Below are positions 36,214-45,884 of a DNA stretch of 57,276 nucleotides, piece by piece (position 1 is the stretch's first letter; every line of letters starts with the position of its first letter). The position numbers and the translations under genes were made by a program. Source of the DNA: Terriglobales bacterium (lineage in GTDB: Bacteria > Acidobacteriota > Terriglobia > Terriglobales > Acidobacteriaceae); the NCBI GenBank assembly GCA_015654835.1, contig JAATGG010000046.1, positions 1-57,276 on the forward strand, written 5' to 3'. The notes under the pieces were generated by a model. It searched no databases. It was not told the DNA's origin and worked only from the letters and a program-made list of their open reading frames with translations.

Positions 36214-37316
36214 TTCTCACCCTCGGGGAGCATAACGCGGGCCGTCATCCCATTACGAAAGCGGCTATCGTCGTTGAGTTTGATGACAAGCTGGATGCCG
36301 CGCACGTCGTAAGATCCCTGCTCATTTGTCGCGCGCTTCGTCGCAAAGTCCGCCGACTGGGAAATGCGAATCAGTCTTCCTGAGATCTCCTGATTGGCAA
36401 GAGCCGGAATGATGACCTTGATCTCGTGCCCCAGTTGAAGACGCCCGAATTTCGATTCGTCGACATAGACCTTCACTTTAAAATCATTGGCGCGGACGAT
36501 GGTCAGCATGGGGAACCCAGGTGCAACCATCTCTCCCCCATTGGAAATTTTCTCCGACACATAGCCATACACGGGCGAGACGATCTGCGTTTCCGCTTGC
36601 AAGGCCACTGCTTCGTTCATCTGGCCGTGCGCAGCCTGAGCCTGCTGCGCGACTGCAGATTGCTCCTGCTGGCGCAAGTTCACCTGAAGGGATGCGTCCT
36701 TTGCCAACTGGAGAGCCGATCCGGCAGCCTTCACGCTCTCCTTTGCCTGTTGGAGTTTGGATTCGGCAGCTCCGAGTTGGGCTTTTGCTGCAAGGTAACG
36801 ATATTCGTAATCCTGTTCGGTTTGCTCGGGGATCACTCCATCCGCAAACAGACCTTTGAAGCGCCTGTAGGTGTCGGATTGCGTCTTGAAATTCGCCTTG
36901 GCCTGATTCAGTCCTTCCTCGGCTTGACGAATGTCTTCCTGGTGCGCGTTGTATTGTGATTGCACTTCCTTGAGTTGGTCGGTATAGGTGAGCTGCTGCA
37001 GTTTCAGGGCGATTCCAGCCTGCGAGACGCGGGACAGGGTCGACTGATATGCAGCCGTCGACTGCTCTACTTTCGCGTCGATCTCACGGGATTCCAGGAT
37101 CGCAAGCGAATCACCGGGCTTAACCGGCATGCCTTCGTCCACCAAAAGCTTTTGAATGCGCCCTGGGACCTTCGAGGAAATACTGATCTCGTCACATTCT
37201 ATGGTGCCGTCAACAATGGCCTGCGCAGGTCTATGAGTGGCATGGCGAATAATGACGACAGCTACGATGACGATAAGAAGTGCAATGGCAGCCGTTGCAA
37301 TCCACTTTTTCTTCAT
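36210..37316 (-). CDS. HlyD-family membrane-fusion (adaptor) protein
   Basis: Periplasmic adaptor linking the inner-membrane exporter to TolC. 368 residues: N-terminal anchor (WIATAAIALLIVIVAVVII), lipoyl half-motif GRIQKLLVDEGMPVKPGDSLAIL, a long coiled-coil hairpin at about 80-210 (Gln/Ala-rich, with many KxxQQA repeats), second lipoyl half and beta-barrel (FKVKVYVDESKFGRLQLGHEIKVIIP). It resembles EmrA/YhiI. Overlaps the TolC gene upstream and the permease downstream by four bases each. Confidence 0.92.
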   Translation of the reverse strand: MKKKWIATAAIALLIVIVAVVIIRHATHRPAQAIVDGTIECDEISISSKVPGRIQKLLVDEGMPVKPGDSLAILESREIDAKVEQSTAAYQSTLSRVSQAGIALKLQQLTYTDQLKEVQSQYNAHQEDIRQAEEGLNQAKANFKTQSDTYRRFKGLFADGVIPEQTEQDYEYRYLAAKAQLGAAESKLQQAKESVKAAGSALQLAKDASLQVNLRQQEQSAVAQQAQAAHGQMNEAVALQAETQIVSPVYGYVSEKISNGGEMVAPGFPMLTIVRANDFKVKVYVDESKFGRLQLGHEIKVIIPALANQEISGRLIRISQSADFATKRATNEQGSYDVRGIQLVIKLNDDSRFRNGMTARVMLPEGEN

Positions 37317-38677
37317 TTCTGAATCCTCGCGGCAACCTCAGCGATGTCGCCCTGGTAACGGTGCATGCTGAGATAAGACAGGTTCATCTCATAGAGGGCC
37401 TGCTGAATGTTGATTTGTGACGCGGTGAGAGAGACGTTCGCATCGAGCACTTCGAGACTGGTGCCAGTGCCGACCTCAAAGCGCTTCCCGGCCAGACGGA
37501 GACTTTCAGCGGCGAGTTGTGCTGCCTTTTGGGCTGACGCCAGTTCGCTTCGTTGCGACTGTAGCTCCAGATAACAACTTCGTACTGCAAGCCGTATCTG
37601 TTCCTCCGAATGGTGATATTCAAATTCCGAGCTATGAAGCTGCGAACGCGCTTCCTGGACACGCGCCCGTCGCTCCCCACCGTCAAATAGTTCAAGCGTT
37701 ACCCGAGCGCCTGCGAACCACGTCGGGTCCGTTTGAGCGAGCTTGTTCGTCACGAGTTCACGGCCGGCTACCGCGGTTACCTGGGGGAGGTAATCTGCCT
37801 CTTGCACGCGTATTGCACTGCGATCCGCCACGAGTTTTTGGTTGAGCGCCTTGAGGATCGGACTTGACTGAACCGCTGCGTTCATGGCCTGATTCAGGTC
37901 CACCGCATCGGTAATTTCAAAGAGATGGCCGTTGATCTCTACCGGTACGGAATCCTCGAGAGCCAGAGACGTGCGGAGAGCGGCTCCAGCGAGCTCACTC
38001 TGGTTGGTTGCCTCTGTTAGGCGCTTCTCCTGCTCCGCAACGGCGGTCTCTGCGCGGATCACGTCGTATTTTGCCGCGGTGCCCTGACGGAAAGCGGACT
38101 GAGCGTGCTCCAGGTGTTCCTTATAAGCCTGAAGCGCGCTCTCGTTCAGCTTCACTACTTCCCGGGTCAACAGCACAGACAGATAGCTCCGCTCGGCCGT
38201 CAACACGACATCATTGTCCGTGTCGTCGGCTACAGCAACAGCAGCTTTTGCCCCTGCGTTCGCTTCCCGGATCGCGTTCGTAATCTTGCCACCCGTGAAT
38301 AGTGGAACTCCACCGGCCAGATCTACATGCAGATTGTCCTGCGGAGCCACGGGAGTTGTCAGCGAACTCAGCCCCAGAACCGGCACGAGATTGGACGGAA
38401 TCGGAGAATGAATTTCGATCGGATCATTAAAGCGGAGGTACTGACTCTGAAAGTCAATCCGTCCCCAGCGCATGCTCGCTGTCTTTTTTGCCACTGCGGC
38501 GGCCGTCTTTGCATCCTGATGCGCTTCTTTAGAAGTCCAATTACGGCTCATTGCCAAAGTCGCTACAGAGGACATGTCGAGATTCATCGCCGGCTGCGCA
38601 AGGCCTCCGGAAGCAGAGACCGCGAGCAGAATCCACCCGAATAGTCCCGCCATACGGAATGACTTTGCTGTCTGCAT
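37313..38677 (-). CDS. TolC-family outer-membrane efflux protein
   Basis: Outer-membrane channel of the tripartite exporter. From ATG 38677 it begins MQTAKSFRMAGLFGWILLAVSASGGLAQ, a signal peptide; two OEP repeats follow, with helical stretches such as LTREVVKLNESALQAYKEHLEHAQSAFRQGTAAKYDVIRAET and AAQLAAESLRLAGKRFEVGTGTSLEVLDANVSLTASQINIQQA. About 454 residues, normal length. The frame is open 60 codons further upstream (to TTG 38857), without a leader-like sequence, so I prefer the internal ATG. First gene of the efflux operon, possibly co-transcribed with the pseudo-receiver upstream. Confidence 0.9.
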   Translation of the reverse strand: MQTAKSFRMAGLFGWILLAVSASGGLAQPAMNLDMSSVATLAMSRNWTSKEAHQDAKTAAAVAKKTASMRWGRIDFQSQYLRFNDPIEIHSPIPSNLVPVLGLSSLTTPVAPQDNLHVDLAGGVPLFTGGKITNAIREANAGAKAAVAVADDTDNDVVLTAERSYLSVLLTREVVKLNESALQAYKEHLEHAQSAFRQGTAAKYDVIRAETAVAEQEKRLTEATNQSELAGAALRTSLALEDSVPVEINGHLFEITDAVDLNQAMNAAVQSSPILKALNQKLVADRSAIRVQEADYLPQVTAVAGRELVTNKLAQTDPTWFAGARVTLELFDGGERRARVQEARSQLHSSEFEYHHSEEQIRLAVRSCYLELQSQRSELASAQKAAQLAAESLRLAGKRFEVGTGTSLEVLDANVSLTASQINIQQALYEMNLSYLSMHRYQGDIAEVAARIQK

Positions 38678-38973
38678 CCGGTTGCAGTGTGACGTGGGGA
38701 GCCATTTCGCAAATAGATACGGACCGCTGCTGGTCGGATGATTGGCGAGGCAATCTATTGCGTGAGCGTGGTGGCGCTTTAATTTGCCGGTTTTCGGTGT
38801 CAACAAGGCAACCTCTTTGTGTGGGGACTGAACAAAAGATTTCATCGTCAGTTCCAATGCAGCAAATCGGAACAGTTTAAAGACTGCTCGTCCTCACATC
38901 GACTCGCTGTTCTGTTTCAGGAACTACGTTAAGAGCAAGATCGAGCTTAAGAAATGCAGGATCAAGCAATCGT

Positions 38974-39384
38974 TCAGCCGTCTTGGGGCTTGTTCGAAGA
39001 GCGTTCCGCAAAGTTCTTTGCTGCCCTTGAGACCGCGTCACAAATCGTTTCTCTATCAAACGGGACCGGCAATATGTCAAAGCCTCCTGCTTCGAGAACT
39101 CCGGACCACAGCTCAAAACTGTCAGTCTCGGTGTAAACAAGGATCGATGGGCGATGGCTGAAGAAAGAGAGTTCTCTCCATACCGTCCACCAGTTGTTGG
39201 CCGGCAATTCGGCCGGAATCAGTGCTACGTGAAACACGTCCAGATCCCCCACCCCACTCGACAATTTGCCTGCGCTATCAACAAACCTTAGCGAGACGCC
39301 TAAAGGCGCCAAATCGCTTTCAAGAGCCTCTTTCATCTGCTCGGGCACCAACGCAAGTATGTTGATTTTTTCCCGCTTCTGCAT
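38974..39384 (-). CDS. Pseudo-receiver domain protein
   Basis: 136 residues with a CheY-like fold pattern: KINILALVP, MKEALESDLAPLGVSLRFVD, VFHVALIPAELPANNWWTVWREL, SILVYTE, GGFDILPVPFDRETICDAVSRAA. The strand-3 phosphoacceptor Asp is replaced (IPAELP), the N-terminal acidic pair is absent, and the KPF lysine of loop 5 is Val (PVPF). It keeps the general shape but cannot be phosphorylated normally. ATG 39384 is preceded by GGTGAAG. It is divergent from the TPR protein and runs toward the efflux operon, which it may help regulate. Confidence 0.7.
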   Translation of the reverse strand: MQKREKINILALVPEQMKEALESDLAPLGVSLRFVDSAGKLSSGVGDLDVFHVALIPAELPANNWWTVWRELSFFSHRPSILVYTETDSFELWSGVLEAGGFDILPVPFDRETICDAVSRAAKNFAERSSNKPQDG

Positions 39385-39441
39385 CGCATCTTCACCAGAC
39401 ACAATTGTCCCGCAAATGTCGCCACATGTAACGGTGATCAA

Positions 39442-39459
39442 CTGTTAGATGACTGTTAC
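39442..39459 (+). promoter_or_regulatory. Pho-box-like direct repeat between divergent genes
   Basis: CTGTTAG-ATGA-CTGTTAC, two seven-base half-sites 11 bases apart, the geometry bound by PhoB/OmpR-type winged-helix regulators (PhoB consensus half-site CTGTCAT). Seventeen bases around it recur at 48603-48619. It lies between the pseudo-receiver and TPR-protein starts. Confidence 0.45.
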
Positions 39460-39524
39460 GTGCTGCATACGCGCCGCGTTTCTGGACGTAAACTATCGTT
39501 AGTACTGGTTTTTCGCGGCGCGCG

Positions 39525-41417
39525 ATGGCCGCGGCGACGTCAACGGACGACACGTATGGAAAGGCTCGCTCAACTGTGATTCCCTCAAAGACTGCGATTC
39601 GGAAGGAGCTTAAGAAACTGCTGGATAGTCCTCTGTTTGGACAGTCGGAACGCCTTGCCCGGTTCCTTAATTTCACAGTTGACCACGCTGTCAATGAGAG
39701 TAAAGACGTCCTCAAAGAATTCCTTATTGGAACCGAAGTCTATGATCGCAGACCCCCCTATCACCCAAGCCGCGACTCGATTGTGCGCACTGAAGCGCGG
39801 CGACTCAGAAGCAAACTGAAGGAATATTACGAGACCGAAGGAAAGAATGATCCGGTTCTCATTTATTATCGTCCCGGAAGCTATGTCCCGGTGTTTCGAT
39901 CAAACACTTGCGACGATCGAAAGAAAGCTCTGGCAACTGCTCGCCCCCCCGATCGAGTGATCACCGTTGCTGTCCTTCCATTTCAGGATGGATCAGGTAC
40001 GGAGATCTCTGCAACGTTTGCACTCGGAATTACGGATGAGGTCCAGCACAAAGTGATGCATACACCAGGCTTTCGCGTTGTCGCGGCTAGTTCCATAACG
40101 CAACTCGGACCACAATCCACGGATCTGCCTACCTTGGTCAGCAGATTTGACATCGAATGGACAATCGATGGAACCGTCCGGGTTTCAGACAAGCAAATCC
40201 GTGTGACAGCGAGGCTCGTTTCAGCGGAAGGCATCGAAGTCTCCTCGCAGAGGTTCCAGGCTGAAGCACGTATGGAGGATTTGTTCGACATCCAGGAGAA
40301 GATCGCATCGGCTCTGGTAAGCCGAATCTCTCCTCAGCGATCGAATGTGACGAGGTACTGGCCGTCACCGACGGCATCCAACCCGGGACATGACATCGCC
40401 ACGTACTACGCCGGGTTGATGTCAGCAGAGGCGCTGCTTGATCAGGGGATATCGTCGCAACTTCCTGCCGCCCTCGAGAAGTTTAAAACCATGGTGAAGC
40501 AATTCCCTGAATGTGCTCGCACGCAATGCGGAATCGCTCAATGCTATTTACGAATGTCTCAACGCGGAATACCGAACTCTGCGATGTTGGTCTCGGAAGC
40601 CCGGACTGCGGCCATGAAGGCTGTCCAACTCGCTCCTCAAATGATGGGGGGGCACTCTGCGCTGGCGACCGCGCTCGCGATGGAATTGAAATGGGATGAG
40701 TCCGAGCACACTTTTCGCCAGGCAGTTGCACTCGGCGTTCATCATGGAACTTATCGCCAATTTGGACTATTTTTGACGGCGACAGGGCGATTCGATGAGG
40801 GAGGAGAATATCTTGCGCAAGCCAATGAGATCGATCCATTCTCCTATATACAAAAGATATCGATGGCGCGGTATTTCTACCACAGCAGACGCTATCAAGA
40901 AGGCCTGGAGTATCTGTCAACACCTTGTGTTTACGGCCCTTCTCCCATCGAGTCCTCTGCATTCCTTGCGTTTATTTATGCCGCTTCAGGAAACACGGAC
41001 GCAGCGCACGAACTCGCTCAAAGTTTGCAGCGTAGCGCAACCCTCACTCCTCTGTTGATCAGCGCGGTCGCGGAACTTTATGCGCTATGCGGAGATACGG
41101 CCGGGGCGCAGATACTTATCGATGAGTATGAGTTGTTCAATCCCTCAGTGCCGCTTAGCAACGTCCGCAGGGCATGTGTTGCTTTAGCCCTTAATGACTC
41201 GGCGTCGGTTCTGTGCTATCTGCAGAGAGCACTTCAGGAACACGAGGCTGAATTGGTGTGGTTCGTTACGGATCCGCGTTTTGATAGGCTCGCGTCCCAC
41301 GGTCAAATCCAGGAACTCTTGAACGTCGTCTCGGGAAATGCCGAAGTTCTCAATAGATTAAGTTCGCAAAAGGTTCTTTCTCTGGAGTCAAATTCGCTCC
41401 ACTCGCAGAAGCAATAG
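39525..41417 (+). CDS. TolB-like/TPR protein with acidobacterial N-terminal domain
   Basis: 630 residues. Residues 20-120 are a helical domain highly typical of Acidobacteriota (KKLLDSPLFGQSERLARFLNFTVDHAV, EFLIGTEVYDRRPPYHPSRDSIVRTEARRLRSKLKEYYETEG, PVLIYYRPGSYVPVF). Residues about 140-265 form a TolB-N-like adenylate-cyclase-associated domain (VAVLPFQDGSGTEISATFALGITDEVQHKVMHTPGFRVVA). About 285-600 contain several tetratricopeptide repeats. There is no transmembrane helix, so it is probably a cytoplasmic scaffold or regulator. Function unknown. Divergent from the pseudo-receiver across a Pho-box-like site. Confidence 0.85.
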   Translation: MAAATSTDDTYGKARSTVIPSKTAIRKELKKLLDSPLFGQSERLARFLNFTVDHAVNESKDVLKEFLIGTEVYDRRPPYHPSRDSIVRTEARRLRSKLKEYYETEGKNDPVLIYYRPGSYVPVFRSNTCDDRKKALATARPPDRVITVAVLPFQDGSGTEISATFALGITDEVQHKVMHTPGFRVVAASSITQLGPQSTDLPTLVSRFDIEWTIDGTVRVSDKQIRVTARLVSAEGIEVSSQRFQAEARMEDLFDIQEKIASALVSRISPQRSNVTRYWPSPTASNPGHDIATYYAGLMSAEALLDQGISSQLPAALEKFKTMVKQFPECARTQCGIAQCYLRMSQRGIPNSAMLVSEARTAAMKAVQLAPQMMGGHSALATALAMELKWDESEHTFRQAVALGVHHGTYRQFGLFLTATGRFDEGGEYLAQANEIDPFSYIQKISMARYFYHSRRYQEGLEYLSTPCVYGPSPIESSAFLAFIYAASGNTDAAHELAQSLQRSATLTPLLISAVAELYALCGDTAGAQILIDEYELFNPSVPLSNVRRACVALALNDSASVLCYLQRALQEHEAELVWFVTDPRFDRLASHGQIQELLNVVSGNAEVLNRLSSQKVLSLESNSLHSQKQ

Positions 41418-41884
41418 ACATAGGGCCGCAACAACTATCAACGGCTTTGGATATGGCGATTTCACATCATGCCATCTTCGTATCCAATTGTTGTCGGAGG
41501 ACGCAGCTGACTACACTTCCTACTTTGCCTGGGGAGATATGGACGACTCTACTTCAATTCAGTGAGATTCACATCGTTTGCGGACGTAACTCCGATCGTC
41601 GCGAATATCTTCCGGAGGAACCTGAAGGGCGCGGCGAATAGCCGGTTGGATGAGAAGAAGGCGTTCTGCCGTGCAAGACATTTGGTTGTTCCTCTTTCAT
41701 TGGATCCGCTGGCAGGAATTGTGCGACTCTCAGTCCGCGAATCCCTAACCTTCATACGCAGGCTTTAACCAGATTCAACCTTTCCAAGATTCATCCTGAA
41801 ACGCAGATTACCGTTTATGTGCCGATCACACCGCCACGCGCGGTGACAACCCCGAAATGACCAACCGTGAAAGAGAGTAAAGCC
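41418..41884. other. Gene-poor stretch upstream of the chemoreceptor
   Basis: Open frames of 64-68 codons (41447-41641 and 41562-41768, plus) have no recognisable family. The region should contain the chemoreceptor promoter; none is clear. Confidence 0.35.
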
Positions 41885-43591
41885 ATGTTTGCATTCCGTG
41901 ATCTTCCCATTGCCCGTAAACTGATGTTGGCATTCGGACTCGTATGCGTCTTCTGCATCGGACTGGGAATCTATACGTTCGTTACGTTCCATAAGATCCG
42001 GACACGTAATCTTATGGTCAGCAAACACTCCGTTCCTGCTGTGATCGACCTGGCAAACATTCGAGAAGGGATCGATCTTACTCGCAGGTGGGATATTTCC
42101 CTGATGCTGTGCCGGACGCCTGCATGCGTGGCGAAACGCATTGACGAGCGCCAGAATGCGATCTCCAGTTATCAGGCAGCTTTGCGACTATATGAGCCGT
42201 TAATCCGTGATTCCGAAGAGCGTGACAACTATGAGAAGTTCACAGGGGAGTTTAATCAATATCTCGAGATCAGCAACCGCGCCAGCGCATTGTTCCTTGG
42301 CGGCAAGATTGCGGATGCGCTGGATCTGATCACAGCGGGCTCCACCCTTGCTTTGGTCAACAATGCATTCGAGATAATAGAAGCAGACTTCGAGCGCAAC
42401 TCAAAAAGCAACCTCGACAGCGCCCAAATTGCTACAGACACCAGTAGCAGAGCTATCTGGATTAATGCAGCAGTCACGATCATGCTCGTCGCGCTTTGCG
42501 TGCTCACCGGATACAAGCTGACGCAGATGATTGCTCCGCCGCTGCAGGCCGCCACAGCCGCTTTGGAACGTGTAGCCCAAAAAGACCTCACCGTACATGT
42601 CGATGAGGCGGGAAGCGATGAGATAGGCCGTTTGTCGGCAGCGCTGAACAGTAGCGTTGCCTCCATCCGAAGCGTGCTCCAATCGGTCGTCCAAGGCATG
42701 GACTCGTTATCCACCACGACCACCGAGATCAGTTCGCTCTCGGTGCAGACAGCGGGCAATGCGAATATGCAATCCAGCCAAACCAACCAGATTGCCGCCG
42801 CCGCAGAGGAGATGAATGCAACCATAGGGGAGATCAGCCACAACGCAGAAAGTGCCACCAAGGCCAGCCGTAATTCGGCGGAAAGAGCCGATCAAGGAAA
42901 TGCAGTGATGCGGGCTGCGGCCGAGACGATGGAGGCAATTGTCACCGCTACGAGTTCCGTCTCGGAAAAGATGACTTCGCTCGCCTATCGTACCGAAGAG
43001 ATCGGCAAAGTGGTGAGCGTAATTCAAGAAATCAGCGAGCAGACCAATCTGCTGGCTCTCAATGCTGCCATCGAGGCCGCTCGCGCAGGTGAACACGGCC
43101 GCGGCTTTGCCGTCGTAGCTGGCGAGGTTCGCCGCCTGGCTGAGCGCACCAAGGGAGCTACCGAGGAGATTGCAGGCACCATCCGCAGTATCCAGGAAGA
43201 GACACGGGCGACCCTTCATATGATGGAACAGAGTCAGACGGCGGTGGAGGCAGGCAGAAGCGAAACCCTGCATGCTCGCCAAAGTCTGGAGGCCATCATC
43301 AAGTCTTCGAAGGAAGTGGAACAGCAGGTCAATCTGATCGCGACGGCAGCGACCGAGCAATCCGCCGCGGCTGGCGAAGTCTCTGAGTCGGCTAACCACA
43401 TCTCACAGTTAGCTGGCGAGAACCGGCGGAGCGCAGAGGAAGCCGTTGGATCTCTCAAGAATCTCGCTGCTCTGGCGAGCGACTTGGACGGTGTCATCCG
43501 GCAATTCAATCTGGGGGATGAGCAACATCCTTCCACTGCCTTGACCTCAGGACACCGGTCGGCATTCCAGAGCATGCTGCGCACGGCATGA
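41885..43591 (+). CDS. Methyl-accepting chemotaxis protein
   Basis: Transmembrane chemoreceptor, 568 residues. Membrane helix at about 12-32, periplasmic four-helix-bundle (4HB_MCP) sensor at 35-185, second helix at about 192-214, HAMP at 215-268, then the cytoplasmic signalling helix hairpin. The tip is the canonical [41 protein letters not shown], needed for CheA/CheW contact. Methylation helices are Glu/Gln/Ala-rich. ATG 41885 ([15 protein letters not shown]) is favoured over GTG 41867. No other chemotaxis genes are nearby, so it must signal to a distant array. Ligand unknown. Confidence 0.95.
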   Translation: MFAFRDLPIARKLMLAFGLVCVFCIGLGIYTFVTFHKIRTRNLMVSKHSVPAVIDLANIREGIDLTRRWDISLMLCRTPACVAKRIDERQNAISSYQAALRLYEPLIRDSEERDNYEKFTGEFNQYLEISNRASALFLGGKIADALDLITAGSTLALVNNAFEIIEADFERNSKSNLDSAQIATDTSSRAIWINAAVTIMLVALCVLTGYKLTQMIAPPLQAATAALERVAQKDLTVHVDEAGSDEIGRLSAALNSSVASIRSVLQSVVQGMDSLSTTTTEISSLSVQTAGNANMQSSQTNQIAAAAEEMNATIGEISHNAESATKASRNSAERADQGNAVMRAAAETMEAIVTATSSVSEKMTSLAYRTEEIGKVVSVIQEISEQTNLLALNAAIEAARAGEHGRGFAVVAGEVRRLAERTKGATEEIAGTIRSIQEETRATLHMMEQSQTAVEAGRSETLHARQSLEAIIKSSKEVEQQVNLIATAATEQSAAAGEVSESANHISQLAGENRRSAEEAVGSLKNLAALASDLDGVIRQFNLGDEQHPSTALTSGHRSAFQSMLRTA

Positions 43592-43686
43592 CACAGAGTG
43601 CTTCAACGCGCTCAAGGAATAGAAATCCACCTTCAACGCTCCAGAAGATCGGAGCGCTGGAGTAAACTTCAGGGGGGAGAGCCTCA

Positions 43687-44100
43687 GTGCTAAGGTGCGT
43701 AGCGTGGATTCTTGCATTTGTCATGTTTTCTGGAGCTTCCGCTCAAATGACTTTCGCGTCCTCCGTCGAACAGGACGCCCAGCGGGCGACCAAAGTGAAA
43801 TTGCAGCTCGATAGTTTTGTTCCAGGCACGGTGATCAAAGTCAAACTCAAGGACCACCGGAAGATCGAAGGAGAGTTGGTGGCTCGTTCCGAAGAGAGTT
43901 TTCAACTCAACGCGCCGGAGTTTACAGAGGTGAGCTACACCGAAGTCAAGTCCATTGCCGAACCGGACGGGCAAGTCGGCACAGGTGGAACTTCTAACCA
44001 CCCAGCGAGGCATCACGGTCATTTCGTCCGAAACGCTGTAATTGCCTTTGCGGTAGTGTTTGGTTTGACAGTTCTGCTTGTGGCCACCAATAAATCGTGA
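43687..44100 (+). CDS. Small envelope protein with Sm-like fold
   Basis: 137 residues. Signal peptide 1-22 (ILAFVMFSGASAQMTFAS), then an Sm/LSM-like beta-barrel pattern (GTVIKVKLKDHRKIEGELVARSEESFQLN, VSYTEVKSI) and a C-terminal membrane helix (NAVIAFAVVFGLTVLLVAT). Such proteins are common in Acidobacteriota and have no assigned function. GTG start with GGGGGGAG seven bases upstream. It follows the chemoreceptor by 95 bases and may be co-transcribed. Confidence 0.7.
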   Translation: MLRCVAWILAFVMFSGASAQMTFASSVEQDAQRATKVKLQLDSFVPGTVIKVKLKDHRKIEGELVARSEESFQLNAPEFTEVSYTEVKSIAEPDGQVGTGGTSNHPARHHGHFVRNAVIAFAVVFGLTVLLVATNKS

Positions 44101-44831
44101 TGGCCGTGACATAAGAGCGCGGCACTCAGCGGAGCGGCACCAGATCACCACCACTGACAAGTAGTGCTATCGGTGCACTGCTAAGATAGGGACTATTTCT
44201 CTTGAGGAAGAGATCTCCGGTTTCTGGTCGCAACACCCCGACCACTCCCGGGTTCCGTTTCGTTGACGCCTATGGCAGTGTGCATCATCCGTAGGGCAGC
44301 TTACAAAATTGCATCTTCTGCTTGTAGCATCGCACGGGCGACAGCGAGAATCTTCGACATATTGCCGATGCACGCCGCAACAGGCCGATGTTCCGCCGTT
44401 CCGCACAGCTCGAAATAAAGTATGCTGCCTCCAGTAAACGGCGTGTGACTACAGGAAGCCTTGACTTCCACGCATCCCTGCTAGCCATAAGCCATTTCAG
44501 AACAGGGCTATGCCAGCAGCTCAAGTGCGCGAAAGCCCACAGGGGTACGCTCTACGGTAAAGTTCACCGCCCCCCCCCAGGTTTGCGGAGCCCCTGCCCC
44601 TCTGCAAAACGTGAATACTCCCAGAATTAGGTCCATGTAAGGTGGCTGAAAAATGATGCCTCGCTCCTGCATGGTCCTCGTGGCGGTCACTTCGACGCTT
44701 TTTGGACTCCAAGGATTCAGTTTGCTGGCGTAGGCAAAGCGACCGCCGCCGCGGGCTGTCCCACTCCTATCGACCTTGAGAATATCCAGATCAGCAGTGC
44801 TCGCGACGAAACAAATGGAACTGCGGTCTAT
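44101..44831. other. 730-base stretch without a supportable gene
   Basis: Open frames of 60-80 codons on both strands overlap each other and show no family I can name. A run of nine C at 44570-44578 is the only striking sequence. Probably decayed DNA. Confidence 0.4.
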
Positions 44832-45362
44832 CTAGGGCATCCGGGTTTGCAACTTGATTCTTCTTCCATCAACGACGAACTCTCCGTAGCCGTGATGGTG
44901 GATCGTCTTCGGATTCTTCTGTGTCGCATCAACCCAGGCTTTGACTACTTCGAGAATGAAAAGATTGTATTGGTTGACAAGCCGTGTATTGGCGATTTTG
45001 CATTCGAGATTCGCAAAACACTCGGCGACGAGAGGCGCTGCAACACATTTGGCTGGAACTGCCATCAATCCGAATCGCTTGAACTTGTCTACGTCCTGGC
45101 CGGAGCAACTGCCAATACTCACAACCTTACGCGCCAGTTTGCGCGACGGAATGGCGATGACACACTCTTTGGTAGATCGCAATGCGGCAAAGCTGTAGTC
45201 GACGTTGCTGACAATGCAAGCAACCAGCGGAGGCGTGAACTCAACCATCATGTGCCAGGACATTGCCATGACGTTGGCGCGGCCTTTGATCGCCGTAGTC
45301 AAAAGAACCACCGGTCCGGGTTCAAGCAGTTGGTAGACCTTCGATAGCGGTAAGTCTCTCAT
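44832..45362 (-). CDS. Flavin reductase family protein (DIM6/NTAB-like)
   Basis: FMN-binding split-barrel protein, 176 residues: YQLLEPGPVVLLTTAIKGRANVMAMSWHMMVEFTPPLVACIVSNVDYS is the characteristic FMN-binding start, and ALRSTKECVIAIPSRKLARKVVSIG plus LVNQYNLFILEVVKAWVD complete the family. It may supply reduced flavin or bind FMN/haem-like ligands. Upstream a 72-codon frame overlaps its start by four bases. Divergent from the TetR regulator about 480 bases away, which could control it. Confidence 0.88.
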   Translation of the reverse strand: MRDLPLSKVYQLLEPGPVVLLTTAIKGRANVMAMSWHMMVEFTPPLVACIVSNVDYSFAALRSTKECVIAIPSRKLARKVVSIGSCSGQDVDKFKRFGLMAVPAKCVAAPLVAECFANLECKIANTRLVNQYNLFILEVVKAWVDATQKNPKTIHHHGYGEFVVDGRRIKLQTRMP

Positions 45363-45577
45363 GCAGCCTGACGCTCCTCGACCTGGAGAATCAATAAGAA
45401 ATCAACGTAGTCCATTGTAGTCGCCCCACGGAAATGCTGGTCGGAATTTTCAAAGCCTGGTTTTCGTAATAGAGTGACCGGGGCTGGCGGCCAACGAGGC
45501 TGCATCATTGGCGAATATCTGCGCACCCTGCAACGCTCGCGAAACCGAGACGTAAACGAAGCGATCATTTTCGGCAC
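45359..45577 (-). CDS. Possible small protein coupled to the flavin reductase
   Basis: A 72-codon open frame whose stop overlaps the flavin reductase ATG (ATGA). I recognise no family; the end MDYVDFLLILQVEERQAA looks protein-like, while the first half is Arg/Pro-rich and does not. It may be the 3' remnant of a longer gene left of the operon. Confidence 0.3.
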   Translation of the reverse strand: MPKMIASFTSRFRERCRVRRYSPMMQPRWPPAPVTLLRKPGFENSDQHFRGATTMDYVDFLLILQVEERQAA

Positions 45578-45832
45578 CGCCCAGCATGCTCCTTAATCTG
45601 GAGCGGGGCACGGGCCAGATGAGCGACACCGCTGCGCAACTCTGGCACCGCGACTCGTTGCACGACTCGCCAGCTTTCTTAGGAAGGCGTCACCAGCGCA
45701 TAGTAATTACATTACGAGCGGGTGTGGAACAACATAAAGAAGAGCAGCGAAAAATGAGCGGCGCTCGGCGGCTGTGTCCAGAGCGGATCTGCTTGCATCC
45801 AGGCTGAAATAGCCCACGGCGACATCGTTCGT

Positions 45833-45883
45833 CCACGGCATGACGAACGGTGTTCTTGACGAACACTGTTCGTTATGCCGTGG
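45833..45883 (+). promoter_or_regulatory. 51-base palindrome at the TetR start (probable operator)
   Basis: Two 23-base arms (45833-45855 and 45861-45883) with 21 matching positions surround TTGAC. The inner half-sites are ACGAACGGTGTTC and GAACACTGTTCGT, and the outer ones CCACGGCAT and ATGCCGTGG. It ends one base before ATG 45885. Size and position suit a TetR operator for autorepression; as RNA it would also form a strong hairpin over the start codon. Confidence 0.7.
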
Positions 45884-45884
45884 T

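Noticed and set aside
42707-43399. A 230-codon minus-strand open frame
   Set aside because: Shadow of the chemoreceptor signalling domain.
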